Of a stretch of 64,000 nucleotides of DNA, positions 57,084-64,000 are shown piece by piece. The notes under the pieces were generated by a model. That model had not been told where the DNA came from and searched no databases. It was given only the letters and a program-made list of their open reading frames with translations. This stretch comes from Thermomonospora catenispora. GTDB taxonomy: Bacteria; Actinomycetota; Actinomycetes; Streptosporangiales; Streptosporangiaceae. Within the stretch, counting starts at the first letter, position 1, and every line of letters starts with the position of its first letter. Position numbers and translations under genes: made by a program. The stretch lies in assembly GCF_006363815.1 (NCBI RefSeq), contig NZ_RRYT01000001.1, positions 261,963 to 325,962 on the forward strand, given 5' to 3'.

Positions 57084-58016
57084 CTAGATTCCGTATCTGC
57101 GGTTGAAGTAGAGCATCACATCGAGCGCCAACCGGATGTTCCCGCCGAGCATATCCACCAGGGCAGGCCGCTGGCCGGACGTGATCGCCGCGAACGCGTC
57201 CGCGAAGAACTCGCGTCTGCCCAGCTCGGCGGGCTGCCGATGGAAGTCGCTGGCCAGATGCGGCAGGCACCGGGCGTACAGCGCACGGAACTCGGCGCTG
57301 TCGGACCGCCACCCGCCGCGTCCGGAATCGATGTCGTCGAGGGCGTGCCCGACCTCGTGCATCATCACGTCCGGGGTCGGCGACGGCCGATCGCCCACCA
57401 CGATCTTGCGGTCGCCGTACGCCCCGGCGCAGATGTCCCACGTGGCCCGGCCCGACGGCAGCGGGCGCCCGGCCAGGTGTCCCATGTCGTCCAGCTGCGG
57501 GACCCCTCCCGGTCCCACATAGATCCCGTCCAGCCCGGCGGCGAGCCTCTCCTTCAGCGGCTCGGGCAGCGCGGCCAGGCTCTCCACCGCGCGCACCACG
57601 TCCGGCGGAGGCGGCCCCTGCGCGGCGTCCCACTGGCGGTGCAGAACGTCCTCCAGTGGCCCGCAGTGCACCCGGCCGTCGCCCAGCGACGGGGTGCCCG
57701 GCGGGTGCGGTTCGGTCCGGGGCAGCTCGGTGTCGAGCTCGAAGTCACGCCAGCTCGGCCCGGAACGTCCCGTGCCCCGGGGCCGACCCGGCCCGGCACC
57801 CGCCCGGACCCGGTCCACGGGGGCCTCTCCGGCCGCCACGAACTCATCGTCCCGTCCGCCCTTGCGGAACCTGCCCCACCTGTCGCGCGGCTGGCTGCTG
57901 CGCGGACGGGTCTGCATCCACCCCCGGCGGTCGGGACCGACCCGTTCGGGGGGCGATGACGCGAACCCCTCCTCCAGCCGCTCGCGGGACTTACGGCGAA
58001 TACCCCGATACCGCAT
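57084..58016 (-). CDS. ATLF-like metallopeptidase
   Basis: 310 residues. The first about 115 are basic and low-complexity. The C-terminal half has HEVGH (220-224) and the downstream REFFADAFAAI with Glu269, the zinc-site pattern of the anthrax-toxin lethal-factor (ATLF/Pro-Pro endopeptidase) group. No clear signal peptide or transmembrane helix. The ATG follows GGAGAGGCGGGG. Possible substrates or an export route are unknown. The adjacent small gene makes a toxin-partner pair conceivable. Confidence 0.7.
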   Translation of the reverse strand: MRYRGIRRKSRERLEEGFASSPPERVGPDRRGWMQTRPRSSQPRDRWGRFRKGGRDDEFVAAGEAPVDRVRAGAGPGRPRGTGRSGPSWRDFELDTELPRTEPHPPGTPSLGDGRVHCGPLEDVLHRQWDAAQGPPPPDVVRAVESLAALPEPLKERLAAGLDGIYVGPGGVPQLDDMGHLAGRPLPSGRATWDICAGAYGDRKIVVGDRPSPTPDVMMHEVGHALDDIDSGRGGWRSDSAEFRALYARCLPHLASDFHRQPAELGRREFFADAFAAITSGQRPALVDMLGGNIRLALDVMLYFNRRYGI

Positions 58017-58147
58017 CCACCCCGCCTCTCCGCACCGTTCGGTCGCCCAGGACGCACCATGCCAGACTCGCCCATGGCAGAGTAAGCCGGGCGGTCACGT
58101 TCCGTCGACAGGCGGTCCGGCGGCGAGTCACCGGATACGCTCAAACC

Positions 58148-58453
58148 ATGCTGTATGTCCTGCTCGGCCTGATCACCGTGAGCGTCTGGCTGTTCTGCCT
58201 GTTCGACGTGCTCACCACCGACGAGATCGACGTACGGCTCCTGCCGAAGTTCGGCTGGTTCCTGATCGTGCTGCTCGGCTTCGCGATCGGTGCGGCGCTG
58301 TGGCTGGCCCTCGGCCGGCCCCGGGAGCCGGTGGGGTCGGGCTGGACGCCCCCGGGGATGCAGAGCGGTCCGCGTCCCGAGCCGCCCCGCGGCCCCGACG
58401 ACGACGAGGAGTTCCTGCGCAGCCTGGACCGCAGGATCCGCGGCGAGGACTGA
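58148..58453 (+). CDS. PLDc_N membrane protein
   Basis: 101 residues with two transmembrane helices: MLYVLLGLITVSVWLFCLFD and WFLIVLLGFAIGAALWLALG. The cytoplasmic link DVLTTDEIDVRLLPKFGW is the phospholipase-D-nuclease N-terminal (PLDc_N) pattern, and the rest is a Pro/Asp-rich tail. No catalytic HKD motif, so it is not itself a nuclease. TACGCT (58136-58141) lies 6 nt before the ATG, implying a leaderless message. Confidence 0.8.
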   Translation: MLYVLLGLITVSVWLFCLFDVLTTDEIDVRLLPKFGWFLIVLLGFAIGAALWLALGRPREPVGSGWTPPGMQSGPRPEPPRGPDDDEEFLRSLDRRIRGED

Positions 58454-58483
58454 CCGGTCCCCCGCCGCGGATCCGGTGACGGG

Positions 58484-58501
58484 AGCCGCCCGAGGGCGGC
58501 T
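58484..58501. terminator. Possible bidirectional hairpin between PLDc_N and resC
   Basis: AGCCGCCC-ga-GGGCGGCT, perfect 8-bp arms, overlapping the resC stop codon between the convergent genes. Confidence 0.4.
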
Positions 58502-59483
58502 ACCCGGCGTAGGAGTGCAGGCCGGAGAACAGGTAGTTCACCCCGAAGAAGTTGAACAACAGCGCGGCGAACGCCACCAGCGAGATGACCGCCGCGCGAC
58601 GCCCCTTCCACCCCGCGGTGGCCCGGGCGTGCAGGTATCCGGCGTACACCACCCAGGTGACGAACGACCAGACCTCCTTGGGGTCCCAGCCCCAGTAGCG
58701 GCCCCACGCCTCGTCCGCCCAGATCGCCCCCGCGATGATGGCGAAGGTCCAGATCGGGAACGAGAACACGGTCACCTTGTAGGCCAGCCGGTCCAGGGTC
58801 TGTGCGCCCGGCAGCATGTCCAGCGCCCCGCCGGACGCCCCGCGCTCCTCCCGGCGGGACTGCACCAGGTACAGGATCGTGGCCGCTCCCCCGACCGTGA
58901 AGGCGCCGGTGGCCACGATCGCGGCGGTGACGTGGATGGCGATCCAGTACGACTTGAGCGCCGGCACCAGCGGTCCGACCGGCGTGTAGAGCCAGATGGT
59001 GGCGACCCCGAGCGCGAGCACCGCGGCGACCATCACGAACGCGCCCAGGAAGCGGGCCTTGTAGCGGGCCAGCACCACCAGGTAGGCGGTGACCGCCGCG
59101 AACGCGATGGCCGACAGGAACTCGTACATGTTGCCCCACGGCCAGCGTTCGGCCGCCAGGCCGCGGGTGACCAGCATGCCCAGGTGCGCGCCCCAGCCCA
59201 GCAGGTTGATCAGGATCGCGAACCGGCCCCAGTCCCGCTCGACGCGCTCGGCCCCCTCCTCCTCGGCGGAGGCCGCGGAGGCCTCGGCGGGGGGCGCCTC
59301 GGCGACCCCGCCGCCGCCCGCCCCCACCAGCGCCTCGACGGGTTCGGCGCGTTCGGCCTCGGCCCGCGCCCGGCGGCGGCCGAAGCCCAGGTCGAGCGCG
59401 TACCCGACCATGGCCACCACGTACAGCAGCACGGCGCCCAGCGCGAGCTGGTCGCTCAGGTTCGCAAGGTCGCTGTCGGCCAC
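58500..59483 (-). CDS. resC: Cytochrome c biogenesis protein ResC/CcsA (haem handling)
   Basis: 327 residues, eight or so transmembrane helices. The haem-handling WWD-type segment is WGRYWGWDPKEVWSFVTW, and conserved His residues flank it (HVTAAIV and GLHSYAG). A hydrophilic Ala/Glu-rich insertion (about 35-80) is not general in the family. With ResB it carries haem to apocytochrome c outside the membrane. GTG start, 4 bp after the resB stop. Confidence 0.93.
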   Translation of the reverse strand: MADSDLANLSDQLALGAVLLYVVAMVGYALDLGFGRRRARAEAERAEPVEALVGAGGGGVAEAPPAEASAASAEEEGAERVERDWGRFAILINLLGWGAHLGMLVTRGLAAERWPWGNMYEFLSAIAFAAVTAYLVVLARYKARFLGAFVMVAAVLALGVATIWLYTPVGPLVPALKSYWIAIHVTAAIVATGAFTVGGAATILYLVQSRREERGASGGALDMLPGAQTLDRLAYKVTVFSFPIWTFAIIAGAIWADEAWGRYWGWDPKEVWSFVTWVVYAGYLHARATAGWKGRRAAVISLVAFAALLFNFFGVNYLFSGLHSYAG

Positions 59484-59487
59484 CTCG

Positions 59488-61134
59488 TCACTCCTCGGTC
59501 TCGTCGGCGGAACCGGCGCCGGACCGCTCGGCGGCCTCGTCCGCCGGGGGGTCGTCGCGGCGCAGCGCCGCCACCAGGTCGTCGAACTCCGCGGTCGGGT
59601 TGCCCAGGGTCAATCCGCCGATCTCCACCACGGTACGGCCGTCCTCGCCGGGGACCGCCCGCACCCAAACCCGGCGCCGCCGCACCGTGAAAGAGACGAT
59701 GACCCCGGCAACGGCGAGCACGGCGGCGGCCAGCGCGGGCCCCCGGCCGGGATCGTGGTTGATCGCCAGGCTGACGTACTCCTGGACGCCGTCGAAGGTG
59801 ATGGATCCGGCCCCGCCGGGGATCTGGAACGTCTCGCCCTGCTTGAGGACCGCCGAGCCGTCGCGGACCGGCTGCAGGGTCTTGCCGATCCCCTCGATCC
59901 GGTACACCGACTGCGGGACGCCCGAGTCCAGCCCCAGGTCGCCCTTGAACGTCATCAGCGAGACCGTGGGGTTCAGCGGGGCGGGGAAGCGGGAGACGAT
60001 CTGCCGGTTGCGGGTGTCGGCCACGGCGGTGGGCCAGAACACCATCTGGAAGGCCAGCTGCTCGGGGCGCGCATCCGGCACCTTGACGACGCCCTCGGAG
60101 GTGAAGGTGCGCTGCTCCAGCGGCAGGAACGGCACCGCCCCGCGGAAGGCGACGTCGCCCTTGCCGTCGCGGACGGTGAAGCGCGGCGCGTATCCGTGGC
60201 CCAGCACGTAGACCTTGGCGCCGCCGACGCCCAGCGGGTGGTTGACCTTGAGGTCGTAGGGCTTCTCCGGCCCGTCGGGCCGCTCCCGGTAGAAGATCTC
60301 GGCGGTGAAGTCCAGCGCCTGTCCCTGCTGCGGCCCGGGATCGGTGACGAAGCTCGCCCGGAAGTCCTCCAGCCGTATCGAGAACGGCGCCAGCCGGTCG
60401 GGGTCGAACCGCCGGCCCGGGGTGAACTGGTCGTAGTAGGCCAGCGAGTTGGCGAAGGCGCCGCCCTCGGTGAGCACGATGTTGCCGCGGTAGCCCAGCA
60501 TCGCTCCGGCCGCGACCGCCAGCAGCAGCATCAGCAGCGCCAGGTGGAACGTCAGGTTCCCGATCTCGCCCAGGTAGCCCTTCTCGGCGGCGACCGAGTC
60601 CGCCCCCTCCGCCACCCGGAACCGCCGCCGGCGCAGCAGCTCCCGGGCCTGGGCGAGCACCTGCTCGGCGTCCCGGTCGGTGCGAAACGACGCCGACTGC
60701 GGCAGCCGGGACAGGCGGCGCGGGGCGGGCGGCGGCGCGGACCGCATGGCCCGCCAGTGCTGCCGGGCCCGGGGGATGACGCAGCCCGCCAGCGACACGA
60801 ACAGCAGGATGTAGACGGCCGCGAACCAGGGCGCGGCGAACACGTCGAACAGCGACAGCCGGTCCAGCCACGGCCCGAGCGTCCGGTGCTCGGCCAGGTA
60901 TTCGGCGACCTTCTCGGGCGCCTGGCCCCGCTGCGGCAGGATCGACCCGGGCACCGAGCCCAGCGCCACCAGGAACAGCAGGATCAGGGCGGTGCGCATC
61001 GAGGTCAGCTGCCGCCAGCCCCAGCGCAGCCAGCCCAGCGGCCCCATCCCGCCGGAGCCGGTCCGGGAGCCGCCCGCAGCCCGCCCGGTCTGCTCGACGG
61101 AGGTCCCGGTGTCCTCCCGCTGCGCCTGCGTCAT
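59488..61134 (-). CDS. resB: Cytochrome c biogenesis protein ResB
   Basis: 548 residues. Three transmembrane helices at the N-terminal side (beginning TSMRTALILLFLVALGSVPG), a large extracytoplasmic domain, and one near the C-terminus (AAAVLAVAGVIVSFTV). The string SIRLEDFRASF and the WLDRLSLFDVFAAPWF region match ResB/Ccs1. It delivers haem and holds apocytochrome together with ResC. ATG one base after the ccdA stop. Confidence 0.92.
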   Translation of the reverse strand: MTQAQREDTGTSVEQTGRAAGGSRTGSGGMGPLGWLRWGWRQLTSMRTALILLFLVALGSVPGSILPQRGQAPEKVAEYLAEHRTLGPWLDRLSLFDVFAAPWFAAVYILLFVSLAGCVIPRARQHWRAMRSAPPPAPRRLSRLPQSASFRTDRDAEQVLAQARELLRRRRFRVAEGADSVAAEKGYLGEIGNLTFHLALLMLLLAVAAGAMLGYRGNIVLTEGGAFANSLAYYDQFTPGRRFDPDRLAPFSIRLEDFRASFVTDPGPQQGQALDFTAEIFYRERPDGPEKPYDLKVNHPLGVGGAKVYVLGHGYAPRFTVRDGKGDVAFRGAVPFLPLEQRTFTSEGVVKVPDARPEQLAFQMVFWPTAVADTRNRQIVSRFPAPLNPTVSLMTFKGDLGLDSGVPQSVYRIEGIGKTLQPVRDGSAVLKQGETFQIPGGAGSITFDGVQEYVSLAINHDPGRGPALAAAVLAVAGVIVSFTVRRRRVWVRAVPGEDGRTVVEIGGLTLGNPTAEFDDLVAALRRDDPPADEAAERSGAGSADETEE

Positions 61135-61135
61135 G

Positions 61136-61879
61136 TCAGATCACCGTCTCGAAGCCGCCGATCCACGACTTCAGCTCCAGGGTCAGGTCGCCCCACAGTC
61201 CGGTCACCAACAGCAGGCCGATCGCCACGAGCAGCCCGCCGCCGATCCGGGTGATCAGCCGGTACCGGCTCCTGATCGCGTCGAACGCGCCCAGCGCCCG
61301 CCGGTAGGCCAGGGCGGTCGCCACGAACGGCAGCCCCAGCCCCAGGCAGTAGGTCAGCGACAGCAGCGCCCCCCGGCCGGCGCTGGCCTCGTTGAACGAC
61401 AGCGCCTGCACGGCGGCCAGGGTGGGCCCGATGCAGGGCGTCCAGCCGAGCCCGAACAGCACCCCGAGCATCGGCGCCCCGGCCAGCCCGGCGGCCGGCA
61501 GCCGCCCGGACTTCACGGTGCGCTGCAGCCCGGGGATCAGCCCCATGAACGCCAGCCCGAACACGATCGTCACGCCGCCGAGCACCCGGGTGATGGGGTC
61601 GGCGTACTCCAGCAGCCACCGGCCGATCCCGCCGGCCGCCACCCCGGCGGTCACGAACACCGCCGTGAACCCGGCGACGAACAGCGCCGCACCGGCCACC
61701 AGCCGGCCACGTCGCCGCCGCTCCAGGTCCACCCCGGACATGCCGGTGACATAGGACAGGTAGCCCGGCACCAGCGGCAGCACGCACGGGGAGGCGAACG
61801 ACACCAGCCCGGCCAGCGCCGCCAGCGGCATCGCCAGCAGCAGCGAACCGTCGGTGACCGTGTCCGCGAGGGTGCTCAT
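61136..61879 (-). CDS. ccdA: Thiol-disulfide transporter CcdA
   Basis: 247 residues, six transmembrane helices. [14 protein letters not shown] (Cys32) and [12 protein letters not shown] (Cys149) are the redox-active cysteines that shuttle electrons from thioredoxin across the membrane to ResA. ATG start, 19 bp after the resA stop. Confidence 0.94.
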   Translation of the reverse strand: MSTLADTVTDGSLLLAMPLAALAGLVSFASPCVLPLVPGYLSYVTGMSGVDLERRRRGRLVAGAALFVAGFTAVFVTAGVAAGGIGRWLLEYADPITRVLGGVTIVFGLAFMGLIPGLQRTVKSGRLPAAGLAGAPMLGVLFGLGWTPCIGPTLAAVQALSFNEASAGRGALLSLTYCLGLGLPFVATALAYRRALGAFDAIRSRYRLITRIGGGLLVAIGLLLVTGLWGDLTLELKSWIGGFETVI

Positions 61880-61898
61880 GGCCTCGTCCCGCTCGCGC

Positions 61899-62477
61899 TC
61901 ATCGTTCCGCGGCGATCTGGGCGATCAGCGGGTTGAGGGTGGAGTAGGTGGTGGCACCGATGATCCGGACGGCGACCCGGCCCTGCCGGTCGAAGATCAG
62001 CGTGCTGGGCACCGCGTTCGGCGGGACGTCGCGGAACGCCAGCATCACGCGCCCGTCGGCGTCGAACAGGCTGGGATAGGTGATCTTGAAGGTGCGCTCC
62101 ATGGCCAGCGCCTGATCCTTGGAGTCTTTGAAGTTGACGCCGACGAACTCCACGCCCTTGGGCTTGTGCTCGACCGACAGCTTCTGCAGGGTGGGGGCCT
62201 CGCCGCGGCAGGGGGCGCACCAGGAGGCCCAGAAGTTCACCACCACGACCTTGCCCCGGTAGTCGGCGAGCTTGAGCGGCCTGCCGTCCAGGGTGGTGCC
62301 CTCGACCGGCCCGACCGTCTTGCGGTCGGCGACCGCGATGGTCTGGGCGGTGCCGTCACCGCCGATGAACCGGTTGCCGGCATCGCCCGGCGACGCCTGG
62401 CCGCCGGCGCATCCGGCCAGCAGCAGGCAGACGGCCAGCGGCAGGCCGGCACGGGCGATGGCTGCGACTCCGGGCAT
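61899..62477 (-). CDS. resA: TlpA/ResA-like thioredoxin lipoprotein
   Basis: 192 residues. A signal peptide ends in the lipobox LAGC (Cys23). The thioredoxin domain has WCAPC (C86 and C89). It reduces the CxxCH disulfide of apocytochrome c before haem attachment, drawing electrons from CcdA. ATG with GTAGGAG upstream. First gene of the resA-ccdA-resB-resC run, downstream of a strong palindrome. Confidence 0.93.
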   Translation of the reverse strand: MPGVAAIARAGLPLAVCLLLAGCAGGQASPGDAGNRFIGGDGTAQTIAVADRKTVGPVEGTTLDGRPLKLADYRGKVVVVNFWASWCAPCRGEAPTLQKLSVEHKPKGVEFVGVNFKDSKDQALAMERTFKITYPSLFDADGRVMLAFRDVPPNAVPSTLIFDRQGRVAVRIIGATTYSTLNPLIAQIAAER

Positions 62478-62489
62478 CGGGGCAACTCC

Positions 62490-62519
62490 TACTACACGGT
62501 GTAGTACATCACTGTAGTG
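62490..62519. promoter_or_regulatory. Palindromes at the resA promoter, BlaI/MecI-like
   Basis: TACTACAC-g-GTGTAGTA (62490-62506) is a perfect 8+1+8 palindrome; CACTGTAGTG (62510-62519) is a second site in the same 48-bp gap. The TACTACA/TGTAGTA arms resemble BlaI/MecI/CopY-family operators (core TACA...TGTA). Two sites in so short a gap suggest cooperative repression of the cytochrome c genes. The regulator gene is not in the window. Confidence 0.6.
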
Positions 62520-62525
62520 CCGGAA

Positions 62526-63164
62526 TCAGGCGCCCGGGACGGTGGGCTGCTGGATCAGGGCCGCGGCCGGCTCGTGGTAGGAGACCTCGACCAGCCGGTC
62601 CCCCTGGAACACCAGGCTGGTCACGCTGGCCAGCCCGCACTCCCGGTGCTTGGGGTGATGCCACAGGCGGCGGCGTTCGGCGTAGCGGCGCAGCGTCCAG
62701 ATGGGCAGCTGGTGGCTGACGCACACCGCCTCGTGCCCGCGGGCGGCGCTCTTGGCGGCGATCACCGCGCTCCGCATCCGCATGGCGATCTTCTTGTAGG
62801 GCTCGCCCCACGACGGACGGATGGGGTTGACCAGGTACGGCCAGTGCCGGGGATGCTTCAGCGACCCCTGCCCCGCCCCGAACGTCAGTCCTTCGAAGTG
62901 GTTCTCGGCCTCGGTCAGCCGCTCGTCGACGACGGGTTCCAGGCCGAAGAGCTCCGCGAGGGGGGCGGCCGTCTCCAGCGCCCGCTCCAGCGGCGAGGAG
63001 AACAGCGCGGTCACGTCCCGGTCGGTGAACCACTTGGCCGCCTCTTGCGCCATGAGGACGCCGTTCTCGCTGAGACGGTAGCCGGGCAGCCGGCCGTAGA
63101 GGATCCCCTCGGGGTTGTGGACCTCACCGTGTCGCAACAGATGAACGATCGTCTTCTCACTCAT
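62526..63164 (-). CDS. Histidine phosphatase (phosphoglycerate-mutase-like)
   Basis: 212 residues. The active-site RHG is at 11-13 (HLLRHGEVHNP), the second Arg lies in SSPLERALETA, and the second His in CVSHQLPIW. These are family-level catalytic residues; the substrate is unknown. ATG start. It lies immediately upstream of resA (48 bp), a neighbourhood seen in other actinobacteria near Res genes. Confidence 0.9.
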   Translation of the reverse strand: MSEKTIVHLLRHGEVHNPEGILYGRLPGYRLSENGVLMAQEAAKWFTDRDVTALFSSPLERALETAAPLAELFGLEPVVDERLTEAENHFEGLTFGAGQGSLKHPRHWPYLVNPIRPSWGEPYKKIAMRMRSAVIAAKSAARGHEAVCVSHQLPIWTLRRYAERRRLWHHPKHRECGLASVTSLVFQGDRLVEVSYHEPAAALIQQPTVPGA

Positions 63165-63235
63165 GGCGGTGGCCAGACTACCCGTGACCGGTCCGGCCCC
63201 TCTCCACCAGGTCCGTCTGCCCGTCCTCGGGCGGC

Positions 63236-64000
63236 TCAGCGCAGCCGGGAGGGCACATAGGCGCGGATCTGCCGCGCCGCCCGGTCCAGGACCTGCGCGG
63301 ACGCGCCCGCCCGCCCCATGATCTCCACGAACCGATGGGTCAACGCGGCCACGCAGATCTCCGCCCGGCTCCGCGGCAGATCGCAGGTGATCATGAGCCC
63401 GGGTCCCGGCCCGCCGGAGGCGCGGTCGAGCGCGAGCATCCGCAGGATCACGGCGCCGGGCCTGCCGTCCTCCACCGTCAGGTACGCCTCATGCCCTGGC
63501 AGCCCGGTCGGCACGTCCTGCCTCTCCCGGACGGACCCGGGCTCCGTGCACCAGGTCGGGCGGGTGCGGCGCAGTTCGGCGGCCTGCGCCGAGTCCGGGA
63601 AGTACGCGCACACATAGGAGCGCGAATACAGCTGCACCTCCACGCCCCCGGCGTCGGTGCGCACGACGGCGCTGCCGACCCAGCTCCCCCCGTCGGCCTT
63701 GCAGTCCGCCTCTGCCGGGCCGATCAGCCGGACTCCCCGATACGTCCCGGTGGCCTCGTAGACGGCCGCCCCCTCCGGCAGCCGCACCTGCCGGGGCAGC
63801 CGGACCGGCCGCGGGGCCGCCGGGCTCGGGTCGGCGCCGAACGGGCAGGCCCGCACGGCGACGAGGGCGGCCGGCCGGTCGGCGGTCGTGGCGACCGCGG
63901 TCGGAGCGGCCCCGGCACCGGGGCGCCAGGCGACGGCCGCCCCGGTGCCGCCGGCCACCACCAGCGCGGTCCCCAACGCCGCGGCGGCCGCCTTGCCCCC
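63236..64000 (-). CDS. Membrane-anchored or secreted protein, 5' end beyond the window
   Basis: The frame is open to the window edge: GGKAAAAALGTALVVAGGTG then GAAVAW forms a transmembrane or signal segment. The remainder is an exported domain of about 220 residues with several Cys (RACPFG, EADCK, YVCAYF, TWCTEP, ITCDLP, EICVAAL), suggesting disulfides. I do not recognise the family. The true start is upstream of base 64000 and cannot be set. Confidence 0.6.
   Translation of the reverse strand, partial: GGKAAAAALGTALVVAGGTGAAVAWRPGAGAAPTAVATTADRPAALVAVRACPFGADPSPAAPRPVRLPRQVRLPEGAAVYEATGTYRGVRLIGPAEADCKADGGSWVGSAVVRTDAGGVEVQLYSRSYVCAYFPDSAQAAELRRTRPTWCTEPGSVRERQDVPTGLPGHEAYLTVEDGRPGAVILRMLALDRASGGPGPGLMITCDLPRSRAEICVAALTHRFVEIMGRAGASAQVLDRAARQIRAYVPSRLR

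Overview
The window is high-GC DNA from an actinobacterium. Third codon positions are almost all G or C, GTG starts are common, several genes look leaderless, and the gene set includes BldC, a cysteine-rich actinobacterial leader peptide, MenJ-type menaquinone reductase and system II (Res/Ccs) cytochrome c maturation. The gene style, including a P-loop reading GSGGQG in the Ser/Thr kinase, suggests a Streptosporangiales/Thermomonosporaceae-like organism, but genus is inference. No insertion sequence, CRISPR array, prophage or rRNA was seen. tRNA-Thr(GGU) and tRNA-Tyr(GUA) are present.

Layout. 0-8.2 kb is mixed: an RsbU-like phosphatase preceded by a frameshifted small gene, tRNA-Thr, an acyl-CoA dehydrogenase, two unrecognised proteins, tRNA-Tyr, YajQ, a small XRE regulator and HtpX. 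8.4-18.5 kb is a partial second complex I operon, nuoA-B-C-H-I-J-K-L-M-N, lacking the D, E, F and G genes. Its NuoB carries a disordered tail of about 330 residues. 18.7-25 kb holds two paralogous membrane-anchored proteins and korAB (2-oxoacid:ferredoxin oxidoreductase), preceded by a leader-peptide gene and an operator palindrome. 25.2-35.6 kb is accessory: a stand-alone SecD-head protein, two divergent MFS/TetR modules, a 31-residue ORF, a membrane Ser/Thr kinase, MsrA and RarD.

35.7-54.8 kb is an electron-transport block on the minus strand, read from high to low coordinates: menG, menJ, the complete nuoA-N and a long-chain polyprenyl diphosphate synthase. An exact Rex operator lies just upstream of menJ, so menJ and probably nuoA-N should be repressed when NADH is low relative to NAD+. 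54.9-64 kb holds a DUF4229 protein, a Thr/Ser dehydratase, bldC, an ATLF-like metallopeptidase with a small partner gene, a PLDc_N membrane protein, and resA-ccdA-resB-resC with a BlaI-like palindrome at its promoter.

How the genes fit together. MenG and MenJ finish menaquinone, the prenyl synthase makes its tail, complex I reduces it, and the Res genes mature the c-type cytochromes downstream. The partial complex has no NADH module and lies near a ferredoxin-reducing enzyme, so the best hypothesis is a ferredoxin-fed or adaptor-fed proton pump that borrows or lacks NuoD. Three copies of a Thr-containing motif in the NuoB2 tail, with a fourth related copy in NuoL2, suggest that this second complex may be a Ser/Thr kinase substrate.
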